DNA of 64,000 nt, from positions 170,031 to 234,030 of the forward strand of contig CAKRLG010000001.1 in NCBI GenBank assembly GCA_934359255.1. Reading direction: 5' to 3'. Source of the DNA: an uncultured Ruminococcus sp. Its GTDB lineage: Bacteria > Bacillota > Clostridia > Lachnospirales > Lachnospiraceae. The notes beneath the pieces are model-generated. The model made no database searches. It was not told the origin of the DNA and saw only the letters and a list, made by a program, of their open reading frames with translations. A program made the translations under genes and the position numbers. Positions 1 through 9,142 of the stretch are shown in pieces (the first letter of the stretch is position 1; each line of letters opens with the position of its first letter).

Positions 1-1496
1 TACTCTGCAAAATCCCGATCCGCCGGAACCTGTTCCAGATCCATGCTGTACGTACGTCCTTCCTGCACATCCCGGACCACAAAGTCAATAACCTCCTGCA
101 CGGACTGCAGATTCTGCTTCTCACAGTAAGACCGCAGACGATCCAGTCCTTCTACCGGCACTTTCAGATATTCCTTTGCCACGTATTCCCGATAGCTGCT
201 CTCTATCTCTGATTCCGCATCTTTCGAAGGCTGTGGATCCATCCACTCTGTCCAGTTTACATAACCCTGATAGGTGATTGTTTTTTCTGCGCTGGCATAG
301 CAGCCATCCGCCTGTACATTGTCATCATCCGGCACCTGGCATCCATATGGGATATACCCATAATCTCCTCCTGGATTTTCCCGTGTAACCGTCACACTCC
401 CCGGTTCTTCCGCAGAGCGGGACCGGATATAGCGGTACAGAATGTTCTGCACCTGCCAGCCACTGTCGGCTTCCGAAAATGCATCTGCAAACTTCTTTTG
501 CTCCACACCACTCCAGTAATTTCCCTGATACGTACCGCCGGTAAATCCCCGCAGATACATATTGTGTGTCGGTTTCCCGGATGTATGTACCGTAAGGTCG
601 ATTTCATTTTTCTGATCTACCGGATAATTGTTCAAACTTCCGTCAGCCGTTGGATTGTGATTGCCGAACAATCCATTCTGACTTTCCATCGCACGGGAAA
701 TCTGTCTGGTTTTTTTCTGTACATTCAGATACAGCCATTCATTCCAGCTCTTTGTCTGTTTCGCCAGCACAGGACCGATGAGTCCTGCCAGAAGTGCCAG
801 ACTGAGGATCAGCACTCCCGCCCACAGACCGGAACGATAGAGAATCCTCTGGTTGCTTACTCCACGGTTTTGTCCCATCGCGATCAGGGCCAGCAGCGAA
901 CCTCCGATCAGAAAGATTCCCGGCTGCAGGAAACGACAGCCACACAGAAGTTCCAGCAGTATGATCAGAATCTCCGAAGCGATCAGAAGTCCTGCCCGCC
1001 CTTTTCGAAGCACGGCTGTCTCCATACTCCAGAAAAACAATGCGAAAACTATGATCATTAAAAATTCACCGCGCGCACCGGTAAGTAACTGCGTCTTTTC
1101 TGCCAGTGTCACTCCATAATATACCGAGATCTGATGTCGGATTCCATTTTCCAGCACCTGCCATCCGGCCACCAGATGTTTCCAACCCAGAACACCAGAC
1201 AGAAAAAGTACAAGATATGCTCCCGCATACACTTTTCTTCCCCACGGTTTCCAGATATTTTTGAGGATTGCAACAAGTGCAAACAGCAACAGCACACCGG
1301 CTACCGGAAGTATCCGGAACTTCAGTCCCAGATCCAGTCTGAGTGTGAGGATCGTTCCCATCAGACACAGATACAGGTACAAGCAGCGCAGAAGCACCCC
1401 ATGCTTTTGCTGCCGTCTTCTCGATTCAATTTTTAATTTTTTCTCTCCTGTCACCTGGATCCCCGCAGGATGCCAGTCTTCTACCTGTTGTCTCAT
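1..1496 (-). CDS. Transglutaminase-like membrane protein (partial, runs off left edge)
   Basis: The ORF opens with ATG at 1496, whose ATGA overlaps the DUF58 stop, and stays open to base 1 (498 codons visible, 3' end missing). The N-terminal ~250 residues hold about six or seven hydrophobic helices. A long extracytoplasmic region follows, ending in TYSMDLEQVPADRDFAE, which matches the stretch just before the catalytic Cys of TgpA-type transglutaminase domains (Y-x-P-x-DF-x-E). The catalytic Cys-His-Asp lie outside the window. Known context: MoxR, DUF58 and transglutaminase-like genes often form a three-gene unit linked to envelope maturation, and that order is seen here. The identification is an inference from the visible part and the neighbours. 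Confidence 0.75.
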   Translation of the reverse strand, partial: MRQQVEDWHPAGIQVTGEKKLKIESRRRQQKHGVLLRCLYLYLCLMGTILTLRLDLGLKFRILPVAGVLLLFALVAILKNIWKPWGRKVYAGAYLVLFLSGVLGWKHLVAGWQVLENGIRHQISVYYGVTLAEKTQLLTGARGEFLMIIVFALFFWSMETAVLRKGRAGLLIASEILIILLELLCGCRFLQPGIFLIGGSLLALIAMGQNRGVSNQRILYRSGLWAGVLILSLALLAGLIGPVLAKQTKSWNEWLYLNVQKKTRQISRAMESQNGLFGNHNPTADGSLNNYPVDQKNEIDLTVHTSGKPTHNMYLRGFTGGTYQGNYWSGVEQKKFADAFSEADSGWQVQNILYRYIRSRSAEEPGSVTVTRENPGGDYGYIPYGCQVPDDDNVQADGCYASAEKTITYQGYVNWTEWMDPQPSKDAESEIESSYREYVAKEYLKVPVEGLDRLRSYCEKQNLQSVQEVIDFVVRDVQEGRTYSMDLEQVPADRDFAE

Positions 1497-2578
1497 ACGC
1501 TGATCCCCTCCGTCTCAAGCCCGGCACGTGTCAGTTTTCCTTTCAGGATCCCGTCCTCCCACCACTGACCATCTGTGGTAATCCGCAGACAGATACTCCA
1601 TCCATCCTGCGGCCAGGAATATTTATATGCTTCTTCCAGCAGAATTTCTTCCCCATACGGTCCTGCCTGAAACAGCTGTGCGGTCAGCAGATACAGGTCT
1701 TCCGTTTCCCGGATCTCCATCTGTTCCATCTTCTGCATCCGACAGTTATACCATGCTGCCCGTGGCGGATAATCCTGATTCAGAAATCCCTGCAGAATCG
1801 CAAGTCCGTACTCCACTGCCTGATCCAGAAAAACAGTTCCCCCATCTTCGGCCACCCGAAGATCAAAGAGTACCAGTGCTCCCAGTCCGATCGGCATACT
1901 GTAATCTTTCACCATCAGATCATTCGTACGTGCGCTTGCTTTCCAGTGGATGCGCTGCATTCGATCCCCTTCCCGGTACTCCCGGATCTGGAAAATCTGG
2001 GACGGATCATCTCCGGGGCGTTTTTCATCGTATTCTTCACTATCGATCAGCTGTTCCCGGATCTGCGGTGCAATCTCTATCAAAGCGGCATAGTATTCCG
2101 GCAGTACGGAAAGTTCTTCTTTTCCGTCTGTGCGGATCTTTTTTCCAAACAGATGAAACAGATCCCATACTTTCGCCTGTTCCACCCATAACGCAACCGG
2201 CCCGCACTGACTGCTGGTAATGGCTGTCGTCAGGCGGGTCGTTCCTCTCCCATCAGCCATCCCCTGAAAAATCACTTCTTTTTCCGGCTGATAAAATCTG
2301 TTCTGTATCTTTATTTTTGCTTCCAGCCTGGATACAGGGATCCGGCTTTTATTTTCGATCCGCACCCCCACATTAACCGGCTGCTCCTTTTCGGCAACTC
2401 CGATAGGAAGATAGATTTGTGCCTTCATATGTGCCGCTGTCCATAACATCAGAATGCCGGACACAACCGGCAGCAACACTTCCATCAGGCTGAAGCCCAG
2501 AAGCATGGGACTGTCATAGAGGATAGCCAGATACAATGTGACCACCAGCAGTCCGAAATATAGTAGTTTATTTTTCAT
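1493..2578 (-). CDS. DUF58 domain protein
   Basis: 361 aa. Two N-terminal hydrophobic segments (about residues 5-22 and 28-45) are followed by a soluble region with the DUF58 core, readable as REYREGDRMQRIHWKASAR near residue 200 and then a VKDY motif. DUF58 proteins have a vWA-like fold and accompany MoxR ATPases; their biochemical role is poorly known. The gene overlaps the moxR stop and the downstream transglutaminase-like start by 4 bp each, so the three are translationally coupled. Confidence 0.9.
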   Translation of the reverse strand: MKNKLLYFGLLVVTLYLAILYDSPMLLGFSLMEVLLPVVSGILMLWTAAHMKAQIYLPIGVAEKEQPVNVGVRIENKSRIPVSRLEAKIKIQNRFYQPEKEVIFQGMADGRGTTRLTTAITSSQCGPVALWVEQAKVWDLFHLFGKKIRTDGKEELSVLPEYYAALIEIAPQIREQLIDSEEYDEKRPGDDPSQIFQIREYREGDRMQRIHWKASARTNDLMVKDYSMPIGLGALVLFDLRVAEDGGTVFLDQAVEYGLAILQGFLNQDYPPRAAWYNCRMQKMEQMEIRETEDLYLLTAQLFQAGPYGEEILLEEAYKYSWPQDGWSICLRITTDGQWWEDGILKGKLTRAGLETEGISV

Positions 2579-3522
2579 TTTTTCACCACGGAAGGTTTTG
2601 TCGTTCCCTCCAGAATATCTTTCAGAACCTGTTCAGCAGTTACCCTGTTCACTCTTGCTTTACCGTTTAACTGGATACGGTGTGCTTCCACATCGATAAA
2701 GACATCCTCCACATCCACCGGAAGCACATAATTCCTTCCACGCAGATATGCCAGTGCCTGTACCATTCTCGCCAGCGCGATCGTTCCTCTCGGACTGATT
2801 CCCAGTTCGATCAGTGAATGTTTTCTCGTTGCATTCACCAGTTTTCCAATATACTGATATACTGCATCATGAATATATATTTTGTGGATCTCCTCCTGCA
2901 GCTGCAGAAGTTGTGCTCCATTCATGACCGGTTCCACCAGATCCAGCGGATCTGTGGTAATCTTGCCTTTCACGATCTCCAGTTCATATTTCATATCCGG
3001 ATATCCGATGTGCATACAGATCATAAAACGATCCAGCTGTGACTGGGGAAGCATGGATGTTCCCGCGCTTCCCACCGGATTCTGGGTGGCAATAACCACA
3101 AACGGTTTTGGCAGCTCATGGGTAATCTGATCTACCGTCACTTTTCCTTCCTCCATGACTTCCAGAAGTGCAGCCTGCGTCTTCGGTGAGGTACGGTTGA
3201 TCTCATCCGCCAGAAGCAGGTTACACATAACGGCTCCCGGCTGATATTCAAAGGTACCGGTCGCTTTCTGATATAATGAAAATCCCGTCACATCTCCCGG
3301 CAGTACATCCGGCGTAAACTGAATACGGTTCTGTTCGAGGTGCAGCGCTTTGGAAAAGGCCAGTGCCAGCGTGGTCTTTCCCACTCCCGGCACATCCTCA
3401 ATCAGAATATGTCCGCCTGCAAGAATCGCAGTCATCACTTTTATGATACAGTCATCCTTTCCGATGACTGCTTTTTTGATTTCCTGTATCGCCCGGATAG
3501 CCGGACTTTCTGTCTGCTTCAT
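2575..3522 (-). CDS. MoxR-family AAA+ ATPase
   Basis: 315 aa. Walker A is GVGKTTLA (about residue 46), Walker B is LLLADEINR (about residue 105), and sensor 1 is VIATQNP. These are the classic MoxR/RavA signatures. MoxR ATPases act as chaperone-like remodelers for vWA or DUF58 partners, and here the partner gene follows with a 4-bp overlap. The start is ATG with an AGGGGAG site. Only 63 bp separate it from the end of the glycan operon upstream, with no clear terminator, so read-through from that operon is possible. Confidence 0.92.
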   Translation of the reverse strand: MKQTESPAIRAIQEIKKAVIGKDDCIIKVMTAILAGGHILIEDVPGVGKTTLALAFSKALHLEQNRIQFTPDVLPGDVTGFSLYQKATGTFEYQPGAVMCNLLLADEINRTSPKTQAALLEVMEEGKVTVDQITHELPKPFVVIATQNPVGSAGTSMLPQSQLDRFMICMHIGYPDMKYELEIVKGKITTDPLDLVEPVMNGAQLLQLQEEIHKIYIHDAVYQYIGKLVNATRKHSLIELGISPRGTIALARMVQALAYLRGRNYVLPVDVEDVFIDVEAHRIQLNGKARVNRVTAEQVLKDILEGTTKPSVVKK

Positions 3523-3585
3523 CCTTTTCTCCCCTTTTTATACTCTTTAATTTTCCTGTTTCTGTCATTTTGTTGCAGACTGCTT

Positions 3586-5433
3586 TTACTGTTCCCCTGT
3601 CACACGCATCTGCAGCCGGCTTGCCGGAAGTTCGTCTCTGGCCTCTGTCTCTGCCAGAAGCTGTGTTTCACTGTCTGCCGTCACACAATACAGACCGATA
3701 CCGGATCCTACTTCCGCCCCGCTGCTGATCCGCAGCTCATACGTTTTCCCTCTTTCCACCGAAACTTTCTCTCCGATAAAAGAATACAGCGCTGAATTGG
3801 TCGTAAAACTGTCCGTCTCTTTTTCTCCCTGATATACCACATCACCGGTTTCTTTGTCAATCAATTCCACTGTAAGTGTATCAGAAATGCTCTTTTCTCC
3901 GGTATAGACGCGGATCTTCAGATTAGACAGTACACTTCCCTCCATCGTCAGATCCTGGCTCACCGAAGAGCTTTCATCCACCTGAATGATATTGTCCGGT
4001 TCCAGATCCTGACGGCTGTTATCTAACAGAACAATTTTTCCCTGGAACATGCCAATCGCACAGATCGATGCCGGAATCACAAATGCAAACACACTGACCA
4101 GAAATGCCGCACGGATCTGCCATACCAGCCCTTTTGTGATCTCGGTTCCTTTCCGGATATGGTATTTGGGATGTCCGAAGACCACATAGACCAGAAGCAC
4201 CACCCACATCGCAGAACAGAGCATTTTTTCATCATGGAACATATACAGATCCCACATTCTCACGGCAAACTGCTGTCCCGGAAGGATGTATTTCAGAATT
4301 CCGTAATTCATTATCTGCTCATCTACCAGGTTCTGGCTGCAGAAGATATACAGTGCAACGATCAGCACATTTGTCACCATCACCAACAGATTGCCGTTTT
4401 CATTCATGAAAATATTTAACACCAGAAACGGCACCAGCATCAGAAGCCACTGCGGATTCCAGGAAGCGAATCCGAAGATTGCAAAGCTCATTCCCACACA
4501 GAAGAAAATCCCCCAGGAAAACAGTTCCCGATTGTCTTTTGCCTTTTTCTGATATGCCCATACCAGCACAAAAGCCGCTACCACAGCCACCAGGTTGATT
4601 CCGTCAAAGAATCCAAGGGTAAATGGTTTCTGCACAAATTTCAAAACGCCAAACCCCAGAACATTTCGCTTGAAATAAATATTTCCGATATTCGGCAGCA
4701 CTTCGATCATCAGCGGAACTGCCATTGCCACAGTGTATTTGATCAGATTGCGGATCTTTTTCTCCCGTAAAACCAGCAATACCAGGAAAAACAGCAGTGC
4801 ATGATATTTGAATGTTGCCGCAACACCGAAAGACAGTGCGAACTTCCATAAGCCGCCTCTCACGTAAAAATACAGCCCCAGCACCATAAAAAATACGGTA
4901 AAAATATCATACTGGCTGAAAATAAACTGGCTGAATACCCCGATTGGGAATACCAGAAATGCAAACTTGCAAAGCTTTGCCTTCTTTTCCCCGAATCCCA
5001 CTTCCACACCGATCTGATAGATCAGATGGGAAGTCGCATAATACAGCAGCACCGGAAGCAGTTTATACCACATATTATTGATAAAACTGTTCGTCAGCAT
5101 CGCCTGCGGCGCATGACCGGTCAGATACAGCGGCAGATTCCAGATCGCATATGCCAGAAAAGTACTCGGCAGATAATTGGCATAATATCCGTGGGACTGC
5201 TCATAGCTTGCTTTATAAAAATCCGCAAAGTGTTCATACATCAGAAATGACCTGTTTCCCGTAAGCATCAGATCTCCATAGGCACAGGTGAAAAACAGAA
5301 AGATCAAGATTACCGCTGAGATCACCCAGTCCAGCTTATTCAATTCTTCTGCATCCCACAATTTCATTCCCTTCCAGCTTTCTTTCATCCGCATACAGAA
5401 TCCTGTTTTACGCTTTGCCAGTTTTGCTTTCAT
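3586..5433 (-). CDS. Polytopic membrane protein, GT-C glycosyltransferase-like
   Basis: 615 aa from the ATG at 5433, which has an AAAGAGGAC site; a TTG eight codons upstream is less likely. About ten to twelve transmembrane helices fill residues ~35-470, with aromatic-rich loops in the style of GT-C mannosyltransferase-like enzymes. They are followed by a ~145-residue polar C-terminal domain, rich in beta propensity and probably outside the cell. It overlaps the GT2 gene by 26 bp. Last gene of the surface-glycan operon, so a role in transferring a lipid-linked sugar at the outer face of the membrane is inferred. The exact family was not recognised. Confidence 0.6.
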   Translation of the reverse strand: MKAKLAKRKTGFCMRMKESWKGMKLWDAEELNKLDWVISAVILIFLFFTCAYGDLMLTGNRSFLMYEHFADFYKASYEQSHGYYANYLPSTFLAYAIWNLPLYLTGHAPQAMLTNSFINNMWYKLLPVLLYYATSHLIYQIGVEVGFGEKKAKLCKFAFLVFPIGVFSQFIFSQYDIFTVFFMVLGLYFYVRGGLWKFALSFGVAATFKYHALLFFLVLLVLREKKIRNLIKYTVAMAVPLMIEVLPNIGNIYFKRNVLGFGVLKFVQKPFTLGFFDGINLVAVVAAFVLVWAYQKKAKDNRELFSWGIFFCVGMSFAIFGFASWNPQWLLMLVPFLVLNIFMNENGNLLVMVTNVLIVALYIFCSQNLVDEQIMNYGILKYILPGQQFAVRMWDLYMFHDEKMLCSAMWVVLLVYVVFGHPKYHIRKGTEITKGLVWQIRAAFLVSVFAFVIPASICAIGMFQGKIVLLDNSRQDLEPDNIIQVDESSSVSQDLTMEGSVLSNLKIRVYTGEKSISDTLTVELIDKETGDVVYQGEKETDSFTTNSALYSFIGEKVSVERGKTYELRISSGAEVGSGIGLYCVTADSETQLLAETEARDELPASRLQMRVTGEQ

Positions 5434-6388
5434 TTTCACTGTCCTCTTTCTCTTCAAAATTCAGTCTTTCTTCCTCTACTACCAGCGGACGATCCAGCAC
5501 ACGGGTATTAATGCTCAGCACATATTCACCCAGCAGACCGATGAAAAACAGCTGCGTTGCTCCCAGAAAAAACATTCCGATGAGTAACGGTGCCATGCCT
5601 GCGGTAAACCGATTCCAGTACAACAGTTTCAGAACAAAATAAATAATCCCCGCCACTACGCTGACACCGCCTACGATAAATCCCAAAAATGTCGCCATCC
5701 GGAGAACCACTTTTGAATACGAAGTAATTCCGATCATCGCATAATCGTACAGACTGTAAAAATTATTTTTGCTCTTTCCCGCTTTTCTCTTCTGCTGTTC
5801 ATAAGGAATCGCCGTATAGTCAAATCCCAGCTCCGCAATGATTCCTCTCAGATATGGCATCGGATCATGAAGGTCTCTCACCACATCCACAAATGCTTTA
5901 TCATATAGTCCAAAGCCGGTAAATTGTTCGATATGATCAATATCTGTTATTTTCCGGATCAGTTTATAATAACATCCACGGATCCAGTACATCATCCGGT
6001 TTTCTTTACTCGCTTTTTTGATGCCAATGACAATTTTGGAGCCTTTCTCCCACTCTCTTACAAACTTTACGATCATATCTACCGGGTCCTGAAAGTCCGC
6101 ACACATCCGAACCACACAGTCCCCGGTTGCCTGTTTCAATCCGTAGACCGGAGAGCGCAGCTGACCGAAGTTTCTGGCATTAAAGATTGCCTTTATGTTT
6201 TTATTCTTTGCGCACAATTCCCGCAGATACATCCGCGTTCTGTCCTTGGAATGGTTGTCGATAAACAGGATCTCATACCGGTATTCCGGAAGTTCTGTCT
6301 CCATCACTGCGACAATGGATTCTGCCAGCGGTTTTACATTCCCTTCTTCATTGTATGTGGGTATCACCACAGAGATTTTCTTTTTCAT
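5408..6388 (-). CDS. Family 2 glycosyltransferase, GtrB/DPM1-like with C-terminal TM helices
   Basis: 326 aa. The N-terminal GT-A domain has the VVIPTYNEEGN start, a DFQDP motif (DxD-like, about residue 95) and a GIKKASKENR loop. Two hydrophobic helices near residues 230-300 are typical of polyprenyl-phosphate glycosyltransferases (GtrB, ArnC, DPM1-like). Such enzymes load a sugar onto undecaprenyl phosphate for later transfer outside the cell. It overlaps the epimerase stop by 4 bp (ATGA) and the next membrane protein by 26 bp. The donor sugar cannot be read from the sequence. Confidence 0.88.
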   Translation of the reverse strand: MKKKISVVIPTYNEEGNVKPLAESIVAVMETELPEYRYEILFIDNHSKDRTRMYLRELCAKNKNIKAIFNARNFGQLRSPVYGLKQATGDCVVRMCADFQDPVDMIVKFVREWEKGSKIVIGIKKASKENRMMYWIRGCYYKLIRKITDIDHIEQFTGFGLYDKAFVDVVRDLHDPMPYLRGIIAELGFDYTAIPYEQQKRKAGKSKNNFYSLYDYAMIGITSYSKVVLRMATFLGFIVGGVSVVAGIIYFVLKLLYWNRFTAGMAPLLIGMFFLGATQLFFIGLLGEYVLSINTRVLDRPLVVEEERLNFEEKEDSENESKTGKA

Positions 6389-7308
6389 TTGTCTTTCTCC
6401 TTCATCCAGCGGACCATCTCCCGGATTCCGCTGGAAAATTCATACGCCGGTTCAAAACCGGTATCATTTTTCAGACTCGATATATCCGCGCACAGATGCA
6501 TCACCGGCTGTACACCATATGCCTTTTTTCCGATCCCCGGAGTAGCCTTCGGATTTGCCACATCCCGGATCTGGTAAATATATTCATACAGCCGTCTCGC
6601 CTTTCCACTCCCCACACAGTATATCGAACCGTCTTTTCCTTTTTCCCCGATCAGATAAAAAGCCCGTCCTGCATCTTTGCTGTACAAATAGTCCCATTCC
6701 TGTTCCCCCGGGGTGAATGCGGTTTCTTCTTCTGCAAGGAACTGATGAAGTGCCGTCATTACCATGGTACTTTCCTTATCATAGATTCCATATACACTGA
6801 AGATCCGCGGCCAGATCCATTCGATTCCAAGCTCTTTACATAAAAGTTTCGAGAGTTTTCCCGCTGCCAGTTTGCTTACCCCATACGGAGTTGTCGGATG
6901 TTCCGGAGCATCAGGACCGATCATTTCCTGATCCAATGGTCCGTATTCCGCCTGGGAACCCGCCCCGATGAATCGTTTACAGCCAAGCTTTGCAGCTGCC
7001 TCTACCGCATCCAGGGTATAATCAATGTTCTTACTCTGTAACCTGGTGCTTTTATTTCTTGCCGCACCGGTATACCCCCAGGCAATATGGTAAAACGTAT
7101 CAAAAGATCCTGTCACTTTTTCCGGCAGTACTGCCAGTTCTTCCAGACTGCATTCCACCAGTTCCAGATGAGGATCTTCCGGCAGACGATCTTTTCTCGC
7201 CGTATCCTTCCGGATCACCGCGCATACAGAGATTCCATGTTTCAGGCATTCTTCAATGAGCGCTTCTCCGATCATACTGGTGGCTCCTGTCACGATCACT
7301 CTTTCCAT
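6385..7308 (-). CDS. NAD(P)-dependent epimerase/reductase, extended SDR (YerF-like role proposed)
   Basis: 307 aa from the ATG at 7308, which has an AAGGGG site; the open frame extends 70 codons further upstream but that part shadows the preceding gene. N-terminal Rossmann motif TGATSMIG, catalytic Ser in AGSQAEYG and YGVSK (Tyr-x3-Lys) identify an extended short-chain dehydrogenase/reductase. It overlaps the ThDP-enzyme gene by 13 bp. In Yersinia the reductase YerF acts after the ThDP enzyme YerE in yersiniose synthesis. This gene is the only SDR beside the ThDP enzyme and could do the same job, but a C-epimerase role is equally compatible with the motifs. Confidence 0.8.
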   Translation of the reverse strand: MERVIVTGATSMIGEALIEECLKHGISVCAVIRKDTARKDRLPEDPHLELVECSLEELAVLPEKVTGSFDTFYHIAWGYTGAARNKSTRLQSKNIDYTLDAVEAAAKLGCKRFIGAGSQAEYGPLDQEMIGPDAPEHPTTPYGVSKLAAGKLSKLLCKELGIEWIWPRIFSVYGIYDKESTMVMTALHQFLAEEETAFTPGEQEWDYLYSKDAGRAFYLIGEKGKDGSIYCVGSGKARRLYEYIYQIRDVANPKATPGIGKKAYGVQPVMHLCADISSLKNDTGFEPAYEFSSGIREMVRWMKEKDK

Positions 7309-9137
7309 AATACCCCTTCCTCCTCCATCTCCTCTCTTGAAAGGAACGGATACATATCTTCCAGTGACGCCGACACCATGGTTCCGTCCGGAAGCTGTCT
7401 GGATGCCAGTTTCGGCTCTGTCTTCTGAAGTTTCGACACAAAGACCTGACAGATCACCGGTGTCGGAGCTTCCATGACCGACCGCAGATCCTCTTCCAGT
7501 GTCGCACTGTTTCTGCATTCTTTATAAGTAAATCCATACGCCGGTGCCAGCCGGGAAAGATCCGGGAAGCTGAGATCCCCGCTCTCCTCACCCACACCTA
7601 CCAGATGACCGCCAAAATAAGCCGTCTGGGTCTGACGGATGGAATGGTATCCTTCGTTATTGATCACAAAGATCCGGATTGGCAGGTTATGATGCCGGAT
7701 GGTCTGTAACTCCTGCAGATTCATCTGCATACATCCTTCCCCGTTCACACAGATTACTTCTTTTTTCCCGGAACCGATGCACACGCCGATCGCCGCCGGA
7801 AGCCCGTAACCCATCGATGCAGTCACGGCATTGGTGTAAAATCTCTGGTCTTTTTTCAGATATACCGCCTGACTTCCTGCCACACGGGAGGTTCCCACAC
7901 TGACCAGGATCTGTTCCCCTTCTGGAAGTACTTTTGACAGGCTGTCATAAAATGCATAAATATTTGTCCGCCCCGGTTCCAGTTCTTTGTATTTTTCTTC
8001 CGTCACTACCGGATATTTTTCTCTCCAGTGACGGCATTTCTCTCTCCAGGAAGATTCTTTCTCATCTGCAAACCAGGGGTGTGCACGGCTGCATCCTGCT
8101 TCTTCAAGCATGTGGATACACTTTTCGATCAGCTCTTTTGCATCCGCCACTACCGGAAGATCCACGTGAAGTGTCTCTTTTTTCAGTTCCTCTCCGTCGA
8201 TATCGTTCAGGATCGTATACGCATGTGCCGCCCATTTTTCATAGGCAAATCCGGTCTGTAAAAAACTCTGTCTGCTTCCGATGGAAAATAAGACGTCGCA
8301 GGTCTGTACCGCAAAGTTTCCGGGACGATTCCCCGTTCCTCCGTTTCTTCCCACATACAGCGGATGGGCAGACTCCATCAGATCGATACTGCTCATTCCG
8401 GTCACTACCGGGATTCCAAGCAGCTCCACCAGTCTTTGAAAACTGTCATACGCACCTGCCAGTCGAATCCCATGACCTGCAAAGATCACCGGACGCACTG
8501 CCTGTTTCAGTTTTTCCAGAATCTTCTTCACCGTCTCTTCTGTCACCGGAGCCGGAAGTTCTTTCTCATCCTCTTTTGGATCGTACGCTCTCAGATCCTC
8601 GGTTTCTATGATGGCACTCTGTACATTCAGCGGAAGATCCAGCCAGCACGGTCCCGGACGGCCCGTTTTTGCCAGGTAGATCGCCCGCTCCAGATGATAC
8701 CGGATCGTAAGCGGATCTGTCACCATGACGGCGTATTTTGTCATGGGTTCTACAGACGGTGTGATATCATATTCCTGCACCCCCATCGTGCGGATCTTTA
8801 AACCGCTGTGACGTACCGTAGTATCATATCTCACCTGCCCGGACAGAACTAGCATCGGAATGGAATCCATCCACGCACACAAAGCTCCGGTAATGGCATT
8901 CGTCGCACCCGGACCGGAAGTCACGCAGACCGCCGCCATCCGGTTATCTACTCGCGCATAAGCTTCCGCCGCCATCGCCGCTGCCTGTTCATGATGATGA
9001 TAGAGGCAGGACAGCCCCGGGTGATGTCCCAGAGAATCGTTCAGATGCATCGCACCGCCGCCCGTCACCGTAAATACCTGGCAGATTCCTTCCTGTGCCA
9101 GACGATCCGCAATATAATCAGATACTTTCTGCTTCAT
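7296..9137 (-). CDS. ThDP-dependent acetolactate-synthase-like enzyme (YerE-like candidate)
   Basis: 613 aa from the ATG at 9137 with GTAGAGG; an ATG at 9161 is possible. The PYR domain carries the catalytic ThDP glutamate (E50, in YHHHEQAAAMAAEAYAR) and the SGPGATNAITG loop. The C-terminal PP domain has NGEGCMQMN...INNEG, the ThDP/Mg motif. Overall it resembles acetolactate synthase large subunits, but no ilv genes or small subunit are near. It sits in an operon with the complete RfbF/G/H set. The known enzyme of that context is YerE, which transfers a two-carbon acyl unit from pyruvate to C4 of the CDP-3,6-dideoxy-4-keto sugar. That function is inferred from context. Confidence 0.85.
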   Translation of the reverse strand: MKQKVSDYIADRLAQEGICQVFTVTGGGAMHLNDSLGHHPGLSCLYHHHEQAAAMAAEAYARVDNRMAAVCVTSGPGATNAITGALCAWMDSIPMLVLSGQVRYDTTVRHSGLKIRTMGVQEYDITPSVEPMTKYAVMVTDPLTIRYHLERAIYLAKTGRPGPCWLDLPLNVQSAIIETEDLRAYDPKEDEKELPAPVTEETVKKILEKLKQAVRPVIFAGHGIRLAGAYDSFQRLVELLGIPVVTGMSSIDLMESAHPLYVGRNGGTGNRPGNFAVQTCDVLFSIGSRQSFLQTGFAYEKWAAHAYTILNDIDGEELKKETLHVDLPVVADAKELIEKCIHMLEEAGCSRAHPWFADEKESSWREKCRHWREKYPVVTEEKYKELEPGRTNIYAFYDSLSKVLPEGEQILVSVGTSRVAGSQAVYLKKDQRFYTNAVTASMGYGLPAAIGVCIGSGKKEVICVNGEGCMQMNLQELQTIRHHNLPIRIFVINNEGYHSIRQTQTAYFGGHLVGVGEESGDLSFPDLSRLAPAYGFTYKECRNSATLEEDLRSVMEAPTPVICQVFVSKLQKTEPKLASRQLPDGTMVSASLEDMYPFLSREEMEEEGVLWKE

Positions 9138-9142
9138 ATCCT

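Noticed and set aside
7309..7518. A 70-residue N-terminal extension of the SDR epimerase
   Set aside because: It lies wholly inside the ThDP-enzyme gene, has no Rossmann content, and a ribosome site precedes the internal ATG at 7308.
7296..9137. Acetolactate synthase of branched-chain amino acid synthesis (ilvB)
   Set aside because: No small subunit or other ilv genes nearby, and the gene is embedded between CDP-sugar and export genes, so a sugar-modifying role fits better.
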